A DNA stretch of 63,460 nucleotides from an uncultured Puniceicoccaceae bacterium (GCA_905479975.1 CAJQOS010000008.1:1-63460); one strand, 5' to 3'; numbered from the stretch's first letter, positions 1-10,464 are shown. The notes: generated by a model from the letters alone, not told the origin. Program-made: numbers and translations.

Positions 1-328
1 CTACGCATTTTACCCTAAAATCGCGGCTGAGGCGTAGAATCGCGTCAGGAACAACGAGGTAATGTCAAAATGAACGGGGTGTATGTTTTTTCAAAAAACA
101 CCGCCGTCAGAAACGCCCCCTGGTGGGACAAGCTCTACCTAAACCCCACAAGTCCCACAACTCCGTCATACTAGGGAAGAGTCGAAAGTATTCACGATGT
201 GAGGCGTATAAACCTAAGTGAATAATATGAACTATATGAATAAATTACACATATAGCCATGCGTATAGGATCACTCTAGATCCCTACCACTAAAACTCCG
301 TTGTCAGTTCCGTTAACAGCCCTGACCA
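1..328. other. Gene-free, A+T-rich stretch
   Basis: No open frame here has convincing coding character on either strand. Positions 77-104 hold an imperfect hairpin built on a T6/A6 core (GTTTTTT ca AAAAAAC). Positions 123-158 hold GTGGGAC facing GTCCCAC. The base composition is lower in G+C than the operon that follows. It lies just downstream of the tRNA-His transcript, so it may be flanking DNA of unknown content to the left. Confidence 0.5.
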
Positions 329-367
329 CAAAAAAGCGCAAACCGTTAATAGTAAACGATTTGCGCT
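329..367 (-). terminator. Intrinsic terminator of tRNA-His
   Basis: Read on the minus strand, AGCGCAAATCGTT pairs with AACGGTTTGCGCT (13 pairs with one T-G wobble) around a 7-nt loop, followed by a run of six T. It lies just past the CCA end of the tRNA-His gene, so it probably ends that transcript and perhaps the MCE operon reading in the same direction. Confidence 0.85.
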
Positions 368-372
368 AAAAA

Positions 373-450
373 TGGGGTGGCTAACGGGATTCGAACCCGC
401 GACCCCCGGCACCACAAGCCGGTGCTCTAACCAACTGAGCTATAGCCACC
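373..450 (-). tRNA. tRNA-His (GTG anticodon)
   Basis: The minus strand folds as a full cloverleaf. The anticodon loop TTGTGGT sits in a CCGGC/GCCGG stem, giving anticodon GTG, which reads His codons. The acceptor has an encoded extra 5' G (G-1) opposite a C discriminator, the identity hallmark of tRNA-His, and the 3' CCA is encoded. It lies downstream of the MCE operon on the same strand and is followed by a strong terminator. Confidence 0.96.
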
Positions 451-541
451 ATATGGAGAAATGCGCATGGCGCTCATCCCTAATGAAGAGCCGATATGCT
501 CTTCCAGTTTGCCCTCTTGTCAATAATCCTTTGAAAGAATT

Positions 542-1129
542 TTATCTTTTTTTCAGTGAACTGGAAATCTGCCCCGCAAGTGCCTCGATTGCAGCATTGA
601 CCCCAGCGACCATGCTTTGCGCATCGCCTGGAATCCACTCCGTATCGACCGTAGTGAAAACACCGGTCAGAGGCTGTCCGCTCGCACGCTGAAGCTCCCA
701 ACTCGCAGAGACCTGAATGCGACCATCCGTGGTCGCGACCAATTGATAAAATTTCACATACAAGGTGTTTGCCGCTTTTTTCGACTGCGACCATGGATAA
801 AAGCCGCTCTTCACGCCACCGCTCTGCACTTCTATATAATGACTCAGCGCACGTGCCACCCCGACTTCCAGCGGCTCTGCCCAACGCGCTCCTGCAAGGT
901 TGGCGATCTCACCATCTGCCGAGCGAACCTTCAACGTAGCCCCTTCCATATACACTGGAAGTTGCGGCCGAGCAATATAGCCTCGCTCGATTTGCTGCGA
1001 AGCGTCCGCAACAGGCAGCGCCATCGGCCCCAAAACATATGTTTTTGTGGCATCTGCCCGGGGCTTGAGATTCACACATGCAGTTAGCCCAACAGATAGG
1101 ATGAATAGAAATATGAGACGTAATAGCAT
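542..1129 (-). CDS. PqiC-like ABC transport auxiliary lipoprotein
   Basis: A 195-residue lipoprotein and last gene of an MCE lipid transport operon. It has an N-terminal hydrophobic stretch ending in the lipobox LTAC (Cys near residue 18), so it should be lipid-anchored, probably in the outer membrane. The rest fits the PqiC/DUF330 family (YVLGP start, a central region on series of short beta strands, and a C-terminal motif on assembly into SVSASWEL-type text). In PqiABC these lipoproteins help the MCE protein contact the outer membrane. It starts 8 bases after the MCE gene stop, which supports co-transcription and a shared complex. Family assignment is good; the lipid carried is unknown. Confidence 0.8.
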   Translation of the reverse strand: MLLRLIFLFILSVGLTACVNLKPRADATKTYVLGPMALPVADASQQIERGYIARPQLPVYMEGATLKVRSADGEIANLAGARWAEPLEVGVARALSHYIEVQSGGVKSGFYPWSQSKKAANTLYVKFYQLVATTDGRIQVSASWELQRASGQPLTGVFTTVDTEWIPGDAQSMVAGVNAAIEALAGQISSSLKKR

Positions 1130-1137
1130 AATGATGT

Positions 1138-2148
1138 TTATTGAGAGGACTCTGGGCGACCAGTGATTAGAGCATTGGGATTGCGCTCCAAGTAATCTGC
1201 GAGAAAGCGGAGTGACTGTGCGGCACGTCCCAGTTCGCGAAGAGAATTTTCCAGCTCTGTGCGAACCGATGAATCGGGAGCAAGCAGCTCACTGCTATCA
1301 GCAACCAATTGATCCACTCCATTTAAAGTCTTCTCAAATGCTTGGCTCCATTTACCAATTTCAGTGGCAAGTGGACCATCCTGCAGATTATAGGACGCGA
1401 GCGTCGTCTCCACTTTTGCTAAAGCAGATCGCACCGATGCCAAGGTATCCTCTAATTCACCCGATTGCAGCAATGCAGTCATTTCATCGGCTGCCCCAAC
1501 AAAAGATCGGCTCAACTGCTTGGTATCCAAGCCCTCCAACGCGGCTGTCAGCCCCTCAAGGACTTCGTTTATATTCTGATCCAATCGGTCGTAGTCAAAC
1601 TCAGCAAAGGCAGACACCACACGCCCCAGATCGCTGGCAATCTCATATAACGATGAGCTCAAGGTCGGAATTTCAACCATGTCATACTCAGCATCACGAT
1701 GAGGTTGAAAATGCCTCGCGTCACTGGGCTGCATGCTGAACTCCACAAACAACTGCCCCGTAATGAGGCTATCGACATTCAACTGCGCAACGAGGCCGCG
1801 ATCGATCATACCATAAATCGTATCTGGCCCAAAGGTTTCCACAGACGTGCCCAAGTCGTTTGATAAACGAGAACGATCGATCTTAATGATCACTGGGATG
1901 GATGTCGAATGCTCTGCCTGCCCTTCGACTCGAATCAGAATACGCTCAACGACCCCAACCGGCACGCCACGATATTTAACCGGAGAGCCGACATTCAGGC
2001 CATTGACCGATTGATCGAAAAATAAAACATACCGCGCGGAGTGACCAAATAAAGTAAACGAACCGAAAAACAAGACCAGCGCCACCAATAAGACGATCGA
2101 TCCGGTTACGAATGCTCCGATGATTTTAGGATTAGTTTGACGGTTCAC
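1138..2148 (-). CDS. MCE-domain protein (MlaD/PqiB type)
   Basis: A 336-residue periplasmic protein anchored by one N-terminal membrane helix (residues about 10-32). A single MCE domain follows at about residues 40-125 (SVNGLNVGSPVKYRGVPVG is the family signature). The remaining 200 residues are helical and contain coiled-coil-like segments, as in proteins whose helices form a hydrophobic channel for lipids. It sits between the ATPase gene and the lipoprotein gene, so it is the substrate-binding, envelope-spanning part of the transporter. It is longer than a minimal MlaD (about 180 residues) and has only one MCE repeat, unlike PqiB with three. Confidence 0.88.
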   Translation of the reverse strand: MNRQTNPKIIGAFVTGSIVLLVALVLFFGSFTLFGHSARYVLFFDQSVNGLNVGSPVKYRGVPVGVVERILIRVEGQAEHSTSIPVIIKIDRSRLSNDLGTSVETFGPDTIYGMIDRGLVAQLNVDSLITGQLFVEFSMQPSDARHFQPHRDAEYDMVEIPTLSSSLYEIASDLGRVVSAFAEFDYDRLDQNINEVLEGLTAALEGLDTKQLSRSFVGAADEMTALLQSGELEDTLASVRSALAKVETTLASYNLQDGPLATEIGKWSQAFEKTLNGVDQLVADSSELLAPDSSVRTELENSLRELGRAAQSLRFLADYLERNPNALITGRPESSQ

Positions 2149-2200
2149 GATGAAAATCTCTTACAGTATTTTAGGTTGATCAATGACATAGACATGTTGA

Positions 2201-2956
2201 TTACGTCGACTTACGCAGCAGGAAATCACGCACGTCAACGGGCGCGGCCGGGTCTTTAACTAAATCATGTGGATTCCCATCACAACTCGCCCGCTTGGTT
2301 TTAACATCTAGGAACAAGGCACTATCAGCGATCGCAAAGATACTCGCTAGCTCATGCGTCACGATCACCACCGTGGCTCCGAGCGCATCACGTAGATGTA
2401 GGATCAAATCGTCCAGGCGGCTCGAACTCAACGGATCCAAACCGGCAGAGGGCTCATCAAAAAACAATATTTCGGGATCCAGGGCGATCGCCCGCGCCAA
2501 TCCGGCTCGCTTCTGCATACCGCCACTCAACTCGGCCGGGTAGCGATGCCCGAAGCCCGCCAGACCGACCAACGATAGTTTAAATTCTACAACCTCTCGA
2601 ATCTCGCTCGCGCTCAGCTCGGTATACTCCTGCAACGGCAAGCTGATGTTTTGCGCCACAGTCATAGAGCTCCACAGCGCCCCTGCTTGGAATAGCACAC
2701 CAAAGCGGCGGCGAATACGATCAATGGACTCCGCCTCAGGATCAAAACGCTGATCACCATAGTAAATATCACCGGTGCGGGCGGTCTCTAATCCGATTAA
2801 ATGCTTCAGTAAGGTGCTCTTACCGCAACCACTTCCACCCATGAGAACCTTGATCTCACCACTACGCACCGAGAAATTCAGATCGTTCATCACGACGTAA
2901 TCACCATAGGCCATGGTCAGGCCTTTCACTGTAATCTTATCTTGATTCTGATTCAT
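2201..2956 (-). CDS. MlaF-like lipid ABC transporter ATPase
   Basis: The cytoplasmic ATP-binding subunit of the MCE transporter. It shows Walker A GGSGCGKST, the ABC signature LSGGMQKRAGLARAI and Walker B ILFFDEPSAGLDP, followed by the switch His in IVTHEL. The start is placed at the ATG giving MNQNQDK because it lies 3 bases after the permease stop; a longer frame with an alternative start would overlap the permease gene by 58 bases. The length of about 251 residues is normal for MlaF. It energises movement of phospholipids with the permease encoded immediately upstream. Confidence 0.9.
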   Translation of the reverse strand: MNQNQDKITVKGLTMAYGDYVVMNDLNFSVRSGEIKVLMGGSGCGKSTLLKHLIGLETARTGDIYYGDQRFDPEAESIDRIRRRFGVLFQAGALWSSMTVAQNISLPLQEYTELSASEIREVVEFKLSLVGLAGFGHRYPAELSGGMQKRAGLARAIALDPEILFFDEPSAGLDPLSSSRLDDLILHLRDALGATVVIVTHELASIFAIADSALFLDVKTKRASCDGNPHDLVKDPAAPVDVRDFLLRKST

Positions 2957-2958
2957 CA

Positions 2959-4110
2959 CTATATGCCTAAGATTTGAAAACACACGGCAAAGATCGCATC
3001 CGCCACGACGATCCAAGTGATCCCGGTCACAACAGCCGATGTCGCAGCCAAACCAACGGCACTCGCATCTTTACCGCAATGCAGACCACGATAACAGCCC
3101 GCGACCGCAACAATAATACCAAAGATCACACTTTTAAAGATCCCGCCCAGCAAATCATTTAACGCAACCGCTTGCTCGATCTGATTGATGTATTGAGTCG
3201 CCGTGACATCCGAGATCCCGACGGCAACGACCATACCACCCACGACCGAAACGAGATCGGCACACACGCACAGCAAAGGCATCATTAAGATAAGCGCAAA
3301 CACCCGAGGCAGCACCAGAAACTGCATCGGCGAGATGCCAAAGCAAGTCAACGCGTCCACTTCCTCATTCACTCGCATACTGCCGATTTGAGCGGCAAAC
3401 GCGGCCCCCGTGCGACCCGCCATAATCACCCCAAGCATCACTGCCGCCAACTCGCGCGTCATCGCAACCCCCACCAGGTCGGCGACGTAGATATCGGCGC
3501 CAAACTTCTGTAGCTGCACCACCCCAACAAAAGCGACAATCAGCCCCATCAAAAAGCTCAAAAGACAGACAATCCCCAAGGCTTGCGGTCCCGTTGTTTG
3601 CAGCAAGAGCAGAAAATCCCTTTTACGTAACTGCGAACGCCCTGTCAGAAAGGAGACAACATCTACAAATAGACGCCCAATGAAATCGCAATAGCGCCCC
3701 ACTCCAGCGGACACAGCAAGTGTGCGCCGACCAACATGCGCAAACCAATTGGACTGCTGAACGGGAGGCGTGGTTTTGGCCTCCGGCACCGCCAAAGACA
3801 ATTCCACCAACTTCTGCACTCCGTCAGGCAAATCGCTCAGATCACACTCAAGGGCGCGATCAGTCGCAAAGTCACGGCACTGACGAACCAAAATAAGCAG
3901 CGCAGTATCCCACTCGCCCAAACTGGCTGCCTCCACGCGGATCGATGTCACGACACTGCCGCTGGACTCACAGACCGCTTCAACAGCAGCAAACACAGGC
4001 CGTTCGGCGCGCAGCAACCAGTCCCCCGAAAGCACGAGCGTCAGGACGGAGCGATCGATCCGTATGTCTAGCGCAGCCTCCTGCTCTGAATTTGCTCTGC
4101 CTATGCTCAT
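2959..4110 (-). CDS. MlaE-family permease with N-terminal STAS domain
   Basis: First gene of the MCE operon. Residues 1-120 look like a STAS domain (LTLVLSGDW ... CRDF). The rest is an MlaE permease of about five membrane helices with the family text LLSFLMGLIVAF, VADLVGVAMTRELAAVMLGV and the conserved region GRTGAAFAAQIGSMRVNEEV. In E. coli the STAS protein MlaB is separate; here it is fused to the permease, a common arrangement outside Proteobacteria. I chose the ATG at 4110; an in-frame TTG at 4152 would add 14 residues. No strong ribosome-binding site is visible for either. Confidence 0.88.
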   Translation of the reverse strand: MSIGRANSEQEAALDIRIDRSVLTLVLSGDWLLRAERPVFAAVEAVCESSGSVVTSIRVEAASLGEWDTALLILVRQCRDFATDRALECDLSDLPDGVQKLVELSLAVPEAKTTPPVQQSNWFAHVGRRTLAVSAGVGRYCDFIGRLFVDVVSFLTGRSQLRKRDFLLLLQTTGPQALGIVCLLSFLMGLIVAFVGVVQLQKFGADIYVADLVGVAMTRELAAVMLGVIMAGRTGAAFAAQIGSMRVNEEVDALTCFGISPMQFLVLPRVFALILMMPLLCVCADLVSVVGGMVVAVGISDVTATQYINQIEQAVALNDLLGGIFKSVIFGIIVAVAGCYRGLHCGKDASAVGLAATSAVVTGITWIVVADAIFAVCFQILGI

Positions 4111-4216
4111 AAATAAATCACTATGACCGCTCCGGTGTTCACTTGCCAGCAATCGCAGAAATACTCATAAAGCCCCAACCTGCGCGAACAAACGGGCAGA
4201 ATAAAGGATATTTTAT

Positions 4217-4879
4217 ATGAAAACGATACTCTTCGATCTCGACGGCACACTCATTGATCATTTCACCACAATTCATCGTTGCGTCGTATTTGCACAACAA
4301 CAGCTCAACTTGCCGGAGTCTGACTACGAGACAGTGCGCGTCACGGTGGGCGGCTCGGTGCCAGTCACCCTCGGCAAATTGCTCGGCGAAGAGCACGTGG
4401 AGGTAGCGCTACCACTGTTCCAAAACCATTTTGAGGCGATCATGTTTGAAGATGTGATCTCGCTGCCAGGATCGACTTGGATCCTACAAGCACTGAAAGC
4501 GCGCGGCTACCAACTCGGAGTCTTTACAAACAAAAACGGCAATCAGTCGCGCACCATTCTAGAACACCTGAATCAATCACAATACCTAGACGAGATCGTA
4601 GGCACAGGCGACACCGCATATCGCAAGCCCGATCCGGAGTTCACCGCCCACATGCTGAATCTCTTCAATTCGACCGCCGACGAAACCATTCTGATCGGCG
4701 ACTCTGCGTTCGACTATGCCGCAGCCGCAGCAGGTAACATCAAGTGCTACCTTGTAGCGACTGGAAGCCACTCGGAAGCAGAGCTGGCAGAATCCACACA
4801 AGCTGCAGGCATCTACGCTGACCTCTACGAGTTGGCAGCCGCACTGTTCGACCTCACCCGCGAAGCCGCACAGGTCTAA
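4217..4879 (+). CDS. HAD-family phosphatase (phosphoglycolate phosphatase-like), copy 1
   Basis: A 220-residue haloacid dehalogenase superfamily hydrolase. Motif I is FDLDGTLID at the N-terminus (nucleophile Asp and acid/base Asp), motif II is FTNK, motif III the Lys of YRKPDP, and motif IV LIGDSAFD. A helical cap lies between motifs I and II, as in Gph/PpaX-type phosphatases. The substrate is probably a small phosphate ester such as phosphoglycolate, but this cannot be told from sequence. It ends exactly one base before a second gene of the same family and length, so the pair arose by tandem duplication and is likely co-translated. Confidence 0.85.
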   Translation: MKTILFDLDGTLIDHFTTIHRCVVFAQQQLNLPESDYETVRVTVGGSVPVTLGKLLGEEHVEVALPLFQNHFEAIMFEDVISLPGSTWILQALKARGYQLGVFTNKNGNQSRTILEHLNQSQYLDEIVGTGDTAYRKPDPEFTAHMLNLFNSTADETILIGDSAFDYAAAAAGNIKCYLVATGSHSEAELAESTQAAGIYADLYELAAALFDLTREAAQV

Positions 4880-5542
4880 ATGCACAACGCACAACAACTC
4901 CCCCTGCCCAAAGCCATCCTTTGGGATATGGATGGCACCCTGATCGATCAAACCGCAGCAATCATCCGTGCCTACTGTGACGTCATCCAAGCCATGGGCG
5001 GCGGCACTCCGGACGCAGATGTAATCCGACGCAGCCTCGGCGGGCCGATGGCCTCCACCATGGCACTGTTCATCGATGAAGCCCAGTTGGACGAAGCCTC
5101 TAAACGCTTTCGCCAACGCTTCCCGGAAATAATGTTCGACGGTTTGATTATCCTAGCGGGTGGACTCGACCTGATCGAAAGCGCTGATAAAGCACGCATC
5201 CCGCAGGTCATTTTCACCAACAAGCACGGCGACACTGCCCGCAAAGTCAGCAAATACTGCGGCTTCGAAAAATACATACCGACCTGTATTGGCAATACCG
5301 ATACAGACTGGCATAAGCCACAAGCAGAACTGACACGCTATGTGTTGGATCAAATCGAAGCGTCCGCAGAAGGCGCCTGCATAATCGGCGACTCTCCGAC
5401 CGATATCGAAACCGCACATACTGCCGACCTCCCCTGCTACTGTATCGCCACTGGCGCACATAGCATTGAAGAGTTGCTAGCGGCCGGAGCAGAAGCCGCC
5501 TTTAGCAGTCTAGTCGATCTGAAAGCCGCCTTCGCGCTGTAA
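4880..5542 (+). CDS. HAD-family phosphatase (phosphoglycolate phosphatase-like), copy 2
   Basis: Second of two tandem HAD hydrolases, also 220 residues. It keeps motif I WDMDGTLID, motif II FTNKHG, motif III HKPQ and motif IV IIGDSPTD. Identity to the upstream copy is clear but moderate, so the duplication is old and the two may differ in substrate. The start codon follows the stop of copy 1 with no gap, which implies translational coupling. It runs towards the beta-helix gene on the opposite strand, with only 3 bases between the stops. Confidence 0.85.
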   Translation: MHNAQQLPLPKAILWDMDGTLIDQTAAIIRAYCDVIQAMGGGTPDADVIRRSLGGPMASTMALFIDEAQLDEASKRFRQRFPEIMFDGLIILAGGLDLIESADKARIPQVIFTNKHGDTARKVSKYCGFEKYIPTCIGNTDTDWHKPQAELTRYVLDQIEASAEGACIIGDSPTDIETAHTADLPCYCIATGAHSIEELLAAGAEAAFSSLVDLKAAFAL

Positions 5543-5545
5543 CAC

Positions 5546-6229
5546 TCAATCCATTCGTGGAGCGGTATCGATCTTGTCTCGCGTATAAGCGATCGTGCTC
5601 TCTCCGAGGTAGCCACGAAATGCCATCGTCGGCATCACCAGAGCGCGCCGCCCCAGAATAGAGCCCGGGTTCAACACTGCATTACAGCCGACCTCCGCAG
5701 CATCGCCAACCAACGCGCCGAGTTTGCGCAGACCTGAACCGCAGCGCGAACCGTCCGGCAGTTGCACTGGCACTTCCGATTGATCGAGGCGAAGGTTCGA
5801 GCATGTCACACCAGCGCCTAAATGTGCTTGATTGCCCAGCACACTGTCGCCCACATAACTGAAATGCGGCACCTGCACGCCATCGAGCAACAAGCAGTTC
5901 TTAAATTCACACGAGTTACCCAGCACGCAATTCGCACCCGCAATCACATTGCCGCGGATGAACACACCAGGACGCAGCTCAGTGCCTTCACCGATATAAG
6001 CAGGCCCTTTAATAGAGCCATACGCAGGCAATTTGACGGACGGATGAATGAACACCTGCCCCTCAATGTGCAAGCCAGCCGGCACTTCAAAAGCCAACGG
6101 CTCAAATTTAAACGCTTTAAGCGCCTCCGCAATGAGCGGCACCCACAGCCACGGAGCCAACTCGGTAGAGAAGACAGAGGAAAATGGCAACGATTCGGGA
6201 AAGTCATAAAGATCACTGGCTTTAAGCAT
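5546..6229 (-). CDS. Left-handed beta-helix (hexapeptide-repeat) protein, GlmU-C-terminus-like
   Basis: About 227 residues. After a 70-residue N-terminal part, hexapeptide repeats run from about residue 60 to 190 (IEGQVFIHPSVKL, AYIGEGTELRPG, GNVIAGANCVLGNS, YVGDSVLG), the pattern of left-handed beta-helix acyltransferases and of the C-terminal half of sugar-nucleotide pyrophosphorylases. No nucleotidyltransferase domain is present, so it may be a stand-alone acetyltransferase or a regulatory partner. The start is the ATG giving MLKASDLYDF; GGGAGGAG lies 16 bases upstream, rather far. An in-frame GTG at 6259 would swallow that site. Confidence 0.7.
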   Translation of the reverse strand: MLKASDLYDFPESLPFSSVFSTELAPWLWVPLIAEALKAFKFEPLAFEVPAGLHIEGQVFIHPSVKLPAYGSIKGPAYIGEGTELRPGVFIRGNVIAGANCVLGNSCEFKNCLLLDGVQVPHFSYVGDSVLGNQAHLGAGVTCSNLRLDQSEVPVQLPDGSRCGSGLRKLGALVGDAAEVGCNAVLNPGSILGRRALVMPTMAFRGYLGESTIAYTRDKIDTAPRMD

Positions 6230-6348
6230 CTGGAAATCTGAACAACTCCTCCCAATCACAGCGAACTTAAAAATGCCTGTAATTCAGGTTGGTATTCGGC
6301 AACAAAGCCCGTAGGTTCTCCCGTTCATCAATTTATAACCTACACTTC

Positions 6349-7644
6349 GTGCACGACGTTAAAGAAAAACCAAGAATGGTCGAACGGGCTATGCTCATCG
6401 GCATCACCCTCCCCGGCGACGACAACTCAACAACGCGCAGCCTACTCGATGAGCTACGTGAACTGGTCACGACGCTCGGCATCGGCATTCAACACGAAGT
6501 GCAGCTGACGATCCGCAAGCCACAGGCCAAGTTTCTGACTGGCTCTGGTAAGGCCGAAGAATTGATCGCAGAAGCACAAGCGCATGATTGCGATGTGATC
6601 GTCTTTGATAACGAACTCTCCCCCGCACAGCAACGCAACTGGGAGAAAGCCGCTGAAGACAAAATCCTAGTCATCGACCGCCAAGAAGTGATTCTGGATA
6701 TTTTCGGTAAACGCGCTCAAACCAAAGAAGCAGTCCTACAGGTCGAGCTAGCTCGCCTCGAATACAACTTACCGCGACTGAAAAGCGCATGGACTCACCT
6801 CAGCCGCCAACGCGGTGGTGGCTCGATGCAGCGCGATGCGGGTGAAACACAGTTTGAGTTAGACCAGCGTATGGTGCGCACACAGATCACTCGCGTGAAA
6901 CGAGAACTCGAAGGAGTCATTCAACATCGCGAAGTGCAGCGTAAAAAACGCATGACCGTGCCAGTGCCGACCTGCGCCATTGTCGGCTATACCAATGCGG
7001 GCAAATCCTCCTTGCTCAATAAACTGACACATTCGGACATTCTAGTTGAAGACAAACTCTTCGCCACACTCGACCCGACTTCTCGTCGTTGCCCACTACC
7101 AAGTGGTCAGCCACTCGTCGTCACCGATACCGTCGGCTTTGTGCGTAACTTGCCGCACCGTCTGGTCGATGCATTTAAAGCCACTTTGGAAGAAGCGGTC
7201 GTCTCCAACTTTCTAATTCACGTGCTCGATGTGAACAGCCCGGACATTGAAGCACATGCCGAAACGACACTGTCCGTACTCAAAGGACTCGGAGCCGATG
7301 AAAAGAAGATCATCACGGTTTTTAATAAAGTAGATGACCTCTGGAGCGAGGACATTCGTCTCACCCTATCTTTTAGATACCCCGAGGCATTTTTTCTCAG
7401 TGCACATACCGGCGAAGGCATCCCAGCGCTGCTCGATAAAATGGAAGCGATCGTCGAAAGCGATTTCGCTCAACTGCGCTTACTCATCCCACATGATCGC
7501 TACGATCTAGTCGCGCGCCTACACCGTGAAGGTGGCGTGCGTAAGGAAGAAGCCAAAGATGACGGCACCTATATCGTCGGGTCAGTTCCGGAGCGACTGC
7601 TATCAGCGGTGCATCCCTTCCTGCTCAGTAACGACGAGTCTTAA
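6349..7644 (+). CDS. hflX: GTPase HflX
   Basis: A ribosome-associated GTPase that splits stalled or hibernating ribosomes. The N-terminal HflX domain (ERAMLIGI ... FLTGSGKAEEL ... DNELSPAQQRNWE) is followed by the long helical linker with SRQRGGGSMQRDAGETQFELD. The G domain follows with G1 GYTNAGKSSL, the G3 region TDTVGFVRNLPH and G4 NKVD. The start is uncertain. I chose a GTG at 6349, giving HDVKEKPRMVERA, because related proteins usually carry a few residues of this kind before the ERA motif; the ATG at 6376 is the alternative. Its stop codon overlaps the stop of the opposite-strand gene by four bases. Confidence 0.92.
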   Translation: MHDVKEKPRMVERAMLIGITLPGDDNSTTRSLLDELRELVTTLGIGIQHEVQLTIRKPQAKFLTGSGKAEELIAEAQAHDCDVIVFDNELSPAQQRNWEKAAEDKILVIDRQEVILDIFGKRAQTKEAVLQVELARLEYNLPRLKSAWTHLSRQRGGGSMQRDAGETQFELDQRMVRTQITRVKRELEGVIQHREVQRKKRMTVPVPTCAIVGYTNAGKSSLLNKLTHSDILVEDKLFATLDPTSRRCPLPSGQPLVVTDTVGFVRNLPHRLVDAFKATLEEAVVSNFLIHVLDVNSPDIEAHAETTLSVLKGLGADEKKIITVFNKVDDLWSEDIRLTLSFRYPEAFFLSAHTGEGIPALLDKMEAIVESDFAQLRLLIPHDRYDLVARLHREGGVRKEEAKDDGTYIVGSVPERLLSAVHPFLLSNDES

Positions 7645-8672
7645 GCTCCACCATCATCGACCATCTTTCGTAGGTCTTTGCAAAGGTCGGAATCCAATTT
7701 CGGAGAAATCTCCTTAAGCTCATCAGCGACGTCCAGAGCCTTCGACGGCCTAAAGACTCCCATGGCCAAGTGCGTCAACCAATGTAGCACATCCTCAGTC
7801 TGAGGATCATTCAAGAACATCAACTCACGACAGAGGTATGCCGAATCGTGCATACGCACCAGTAAACGTGGCTGACGACGCCCGAAATAATGAAGGCATT
7901 CAAATATCTCCGGCAGCAATTGAGTTTCCACAACAGCAGGCAACTCCATCCGCTTACCCATTAGTCGATTGCGACGGCGCCGACGCTCATGATACTCATG
8001 CACAGCCTGCAAGTCTCGCCGTGATAAACGGTTCAAACAAAAGGAAATCGCTTCGGGCAAATGAAAGCCACGGTGCCCCATGCGATATGGGAAATATTTG
8101 GTAAGCCCCTTCTCATCCCCATGCGCAAACACATTTTGAAGATTTTTGTAGGCACCACCAATCCAAGCCTTATCGGAGAGGCGATCCAAGAACTCCATCA
8201 AATCGACAAAGGTAATAATCTCCTCTGCGACACAAAGGTCACGTAGACTCTCATCCAAGTTGGCCAGGCGCACAGGATAGTCCTGATAGAGACCAAACTC
8301 TTCGAAAAAACGCATACGCTGCGCATGTGCCTGATTATCAATCTCCTCAAAAGAACCGAGATCCTCACATTCTTCTTCAAATAGAAACGTAGTCTCGCAA
8401 ATATCTAAGAGAAGTGAAGCAGACTTGAGGTCGAGATTCTCGACCTCAAGCAACTCCTCAAAGCTGAAATAGATATAACGTGCAACAATGTCCCCTTTGA
8501 TTTTTCCACCAGGGCGTGACCAACGGCGTGTGCCTGTGTTTTTCGCTAAACAAGAAATACTCAGGTCCTCGAACGGAGAACCTTGAGCCCGAAAAGCAAC
8601 CGTATCCCAACGAGCAGACAGCGCCTCTATGGTGCTTAGCCCCTTGGTATTCGGATTCTTGATATCACTCAT
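7641..8672 (-). CDS. Unknown protein, last gene of the ParA/pseudokinase operon
   Basis: A 343-residue soluble protein I do not recognise. The N-terminus (MSDIKNPNTKGLSTIEAL) leads into a mixed alpha/beta region with acidic stretches (FEEECEDLGSFEEID), then a mainly helical C-terminal half with a strongly basic segment, HERRRRRNRLMGKR, around residue 225 that could bind nucleic acid or acidic partners. No signal peptide or membrane helix is visible. It starts 34 bases after the parA stop and is the fifth gene of the operon, so it may be a partner or cargo of the ParA ATPase in place of a ParB. The reading frame is long, intact and has the same codon style as its neighbours. Confidence 0.75.
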   Translation of the reverse strand: MSDIKNPNTKGLSTIEALSARWDTVAFRAQGSPFEDLSISCLAKNTGTRRWSRPGGKIKGDIVARYIYFSFEELLEVENLDLKSASLLLDICETTFLFEEECEDLGSFEEIDNQAHAQRMRFFEEFGLYQDYPVRLANLDESLRDLCVAEEIITFVDLMEFLDRLSDKAWIGGAYKNLQNVFAHGDEKGLTKYFPYRMGHRGFHLPEAISFCLNRLSRRDLQAVHEYHERRRRRNRLMGKRMELPAVVETQLLPEIFECLHYFGRRQPRLLVRMHDSAYLCRELMFLNDPQTEDVLHWLTHLAMGVFRPSKALDVADELKEISPKLDSDLCKDLRKMVDDGGA

Positions 8673-8706
8673 TTGTATTTCACTCGATTTGAATCGGATA
8701 CCGAAG

Positions 8707-9636
<930 letters not shown>

Positions 9637-9677
9637 ACTGTTTTTCAGTTAAAATGTAACGGTTGAGCAGGATTTGC

Positions 9678-10397
9678 TTAAAATTGTTTTTCGAAGTCGT
9701 CGATAGTTGGTAATTCTTCCGAAAAACCAACTGAGAAATCTCCGAATTCCTGATCACCATCTGTGCCAATGCGAAGCGCAGGCTCATCTTGATTTTCTAG
9801 AATCTTTTCAGAGAGTGCGCGGTCGATATAGATTTCAGCCCAATAACCATTCTCCACCTCATATTCATCAGGTATGAATCCGTATTTATCAAGAATCTCA
9901 AGAATGAGAGAGGAATCCGGCGTCGCGCTGAAGCCGCTCAACATGCCACGGTCTTCGTGCGACTGCACCACTTCATCAACGATAAATGGAGGCACGATAC
10001 CGTCGTAAGATGGATGGATCGTGTGTTGCCCCGCCCAGACCTGCCAACGGTCACGATCCACCGAACGTTCGGTGCGTGACAGCGCTTCGAAGTAGTACAC
10101 TTTGCGGCGAGTCAGACGACGCACAAGTGCACAAGCCTTCACATCGCCATGTTCGATCTCCAGCCAATCGCCGCGGCGAGGCTCCTCGATGGGATCACGA
10201 GTCTGAGAAATATCTTCCGGGGCTTCGATAAAATCCTTACCGCCGGTGAAGCAATACTTCACTTCGGTTTCGCCGTGACGAAAGACATCGAGCTGCCCCT
10301 TGCGGATAAGCTCTTCTTGAAATTTCTCCGCATCCTTACGAGAGGACGCCCACATGTATTTAGTGATTGAGGTGGTAACTTTGAATTTACGTTGCAT
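9678..10397 (-). CDS. Unknown acidic protein of the ParA/pseudokinase operon
   Basis: A 239-residue protein I do not recognise. It begins with a basic segment (MQRKFKVTTSITKYMW) that may form a small alpha/beta unit, has a central part with RRGDWLEIEHGDVKA that reads like a beta-rich domain, and ends in an acidic tail (EFGDFSVGFSEELPTIDDFEKQF). It has no signal peptide or membrane segment. It lies between the pseudokinase (67 bases upstream) and parA (41 bases downstream), on the same strand, and is probably co-transcribed. The acidic C-terminal tail could be a docking peptide; this is inference only. Confidence 0.7.
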   Translation of the reverse strand: MQRKFKVTTSITKYMWASSRKDAEKFQEELIRKGQLDVFRHGETEVKYCFTGGKDFIEAPEDISQTRDPIEEPRRGDWLEIEHGDVKACALVRRLTRRKVYYFEALSRTERSVDRDRWQVWAGQHTIHPSYDGIVPPFIVDEVVQSHEDRGMLSGFSATPDSSLILEILDKYGFIPDEYEVENGYWAEIYIDRALSEKILENQDEPALRIGTDGDQEFGDFSVGFSEELPTIDDFEKQF

Positions 10398-10464
10398 GAT
10401 AATGTTGGTTATGAATTCAGTTGAGATTTATAGAATCGAGATAAGGTAAATATCTTTCGCGAAA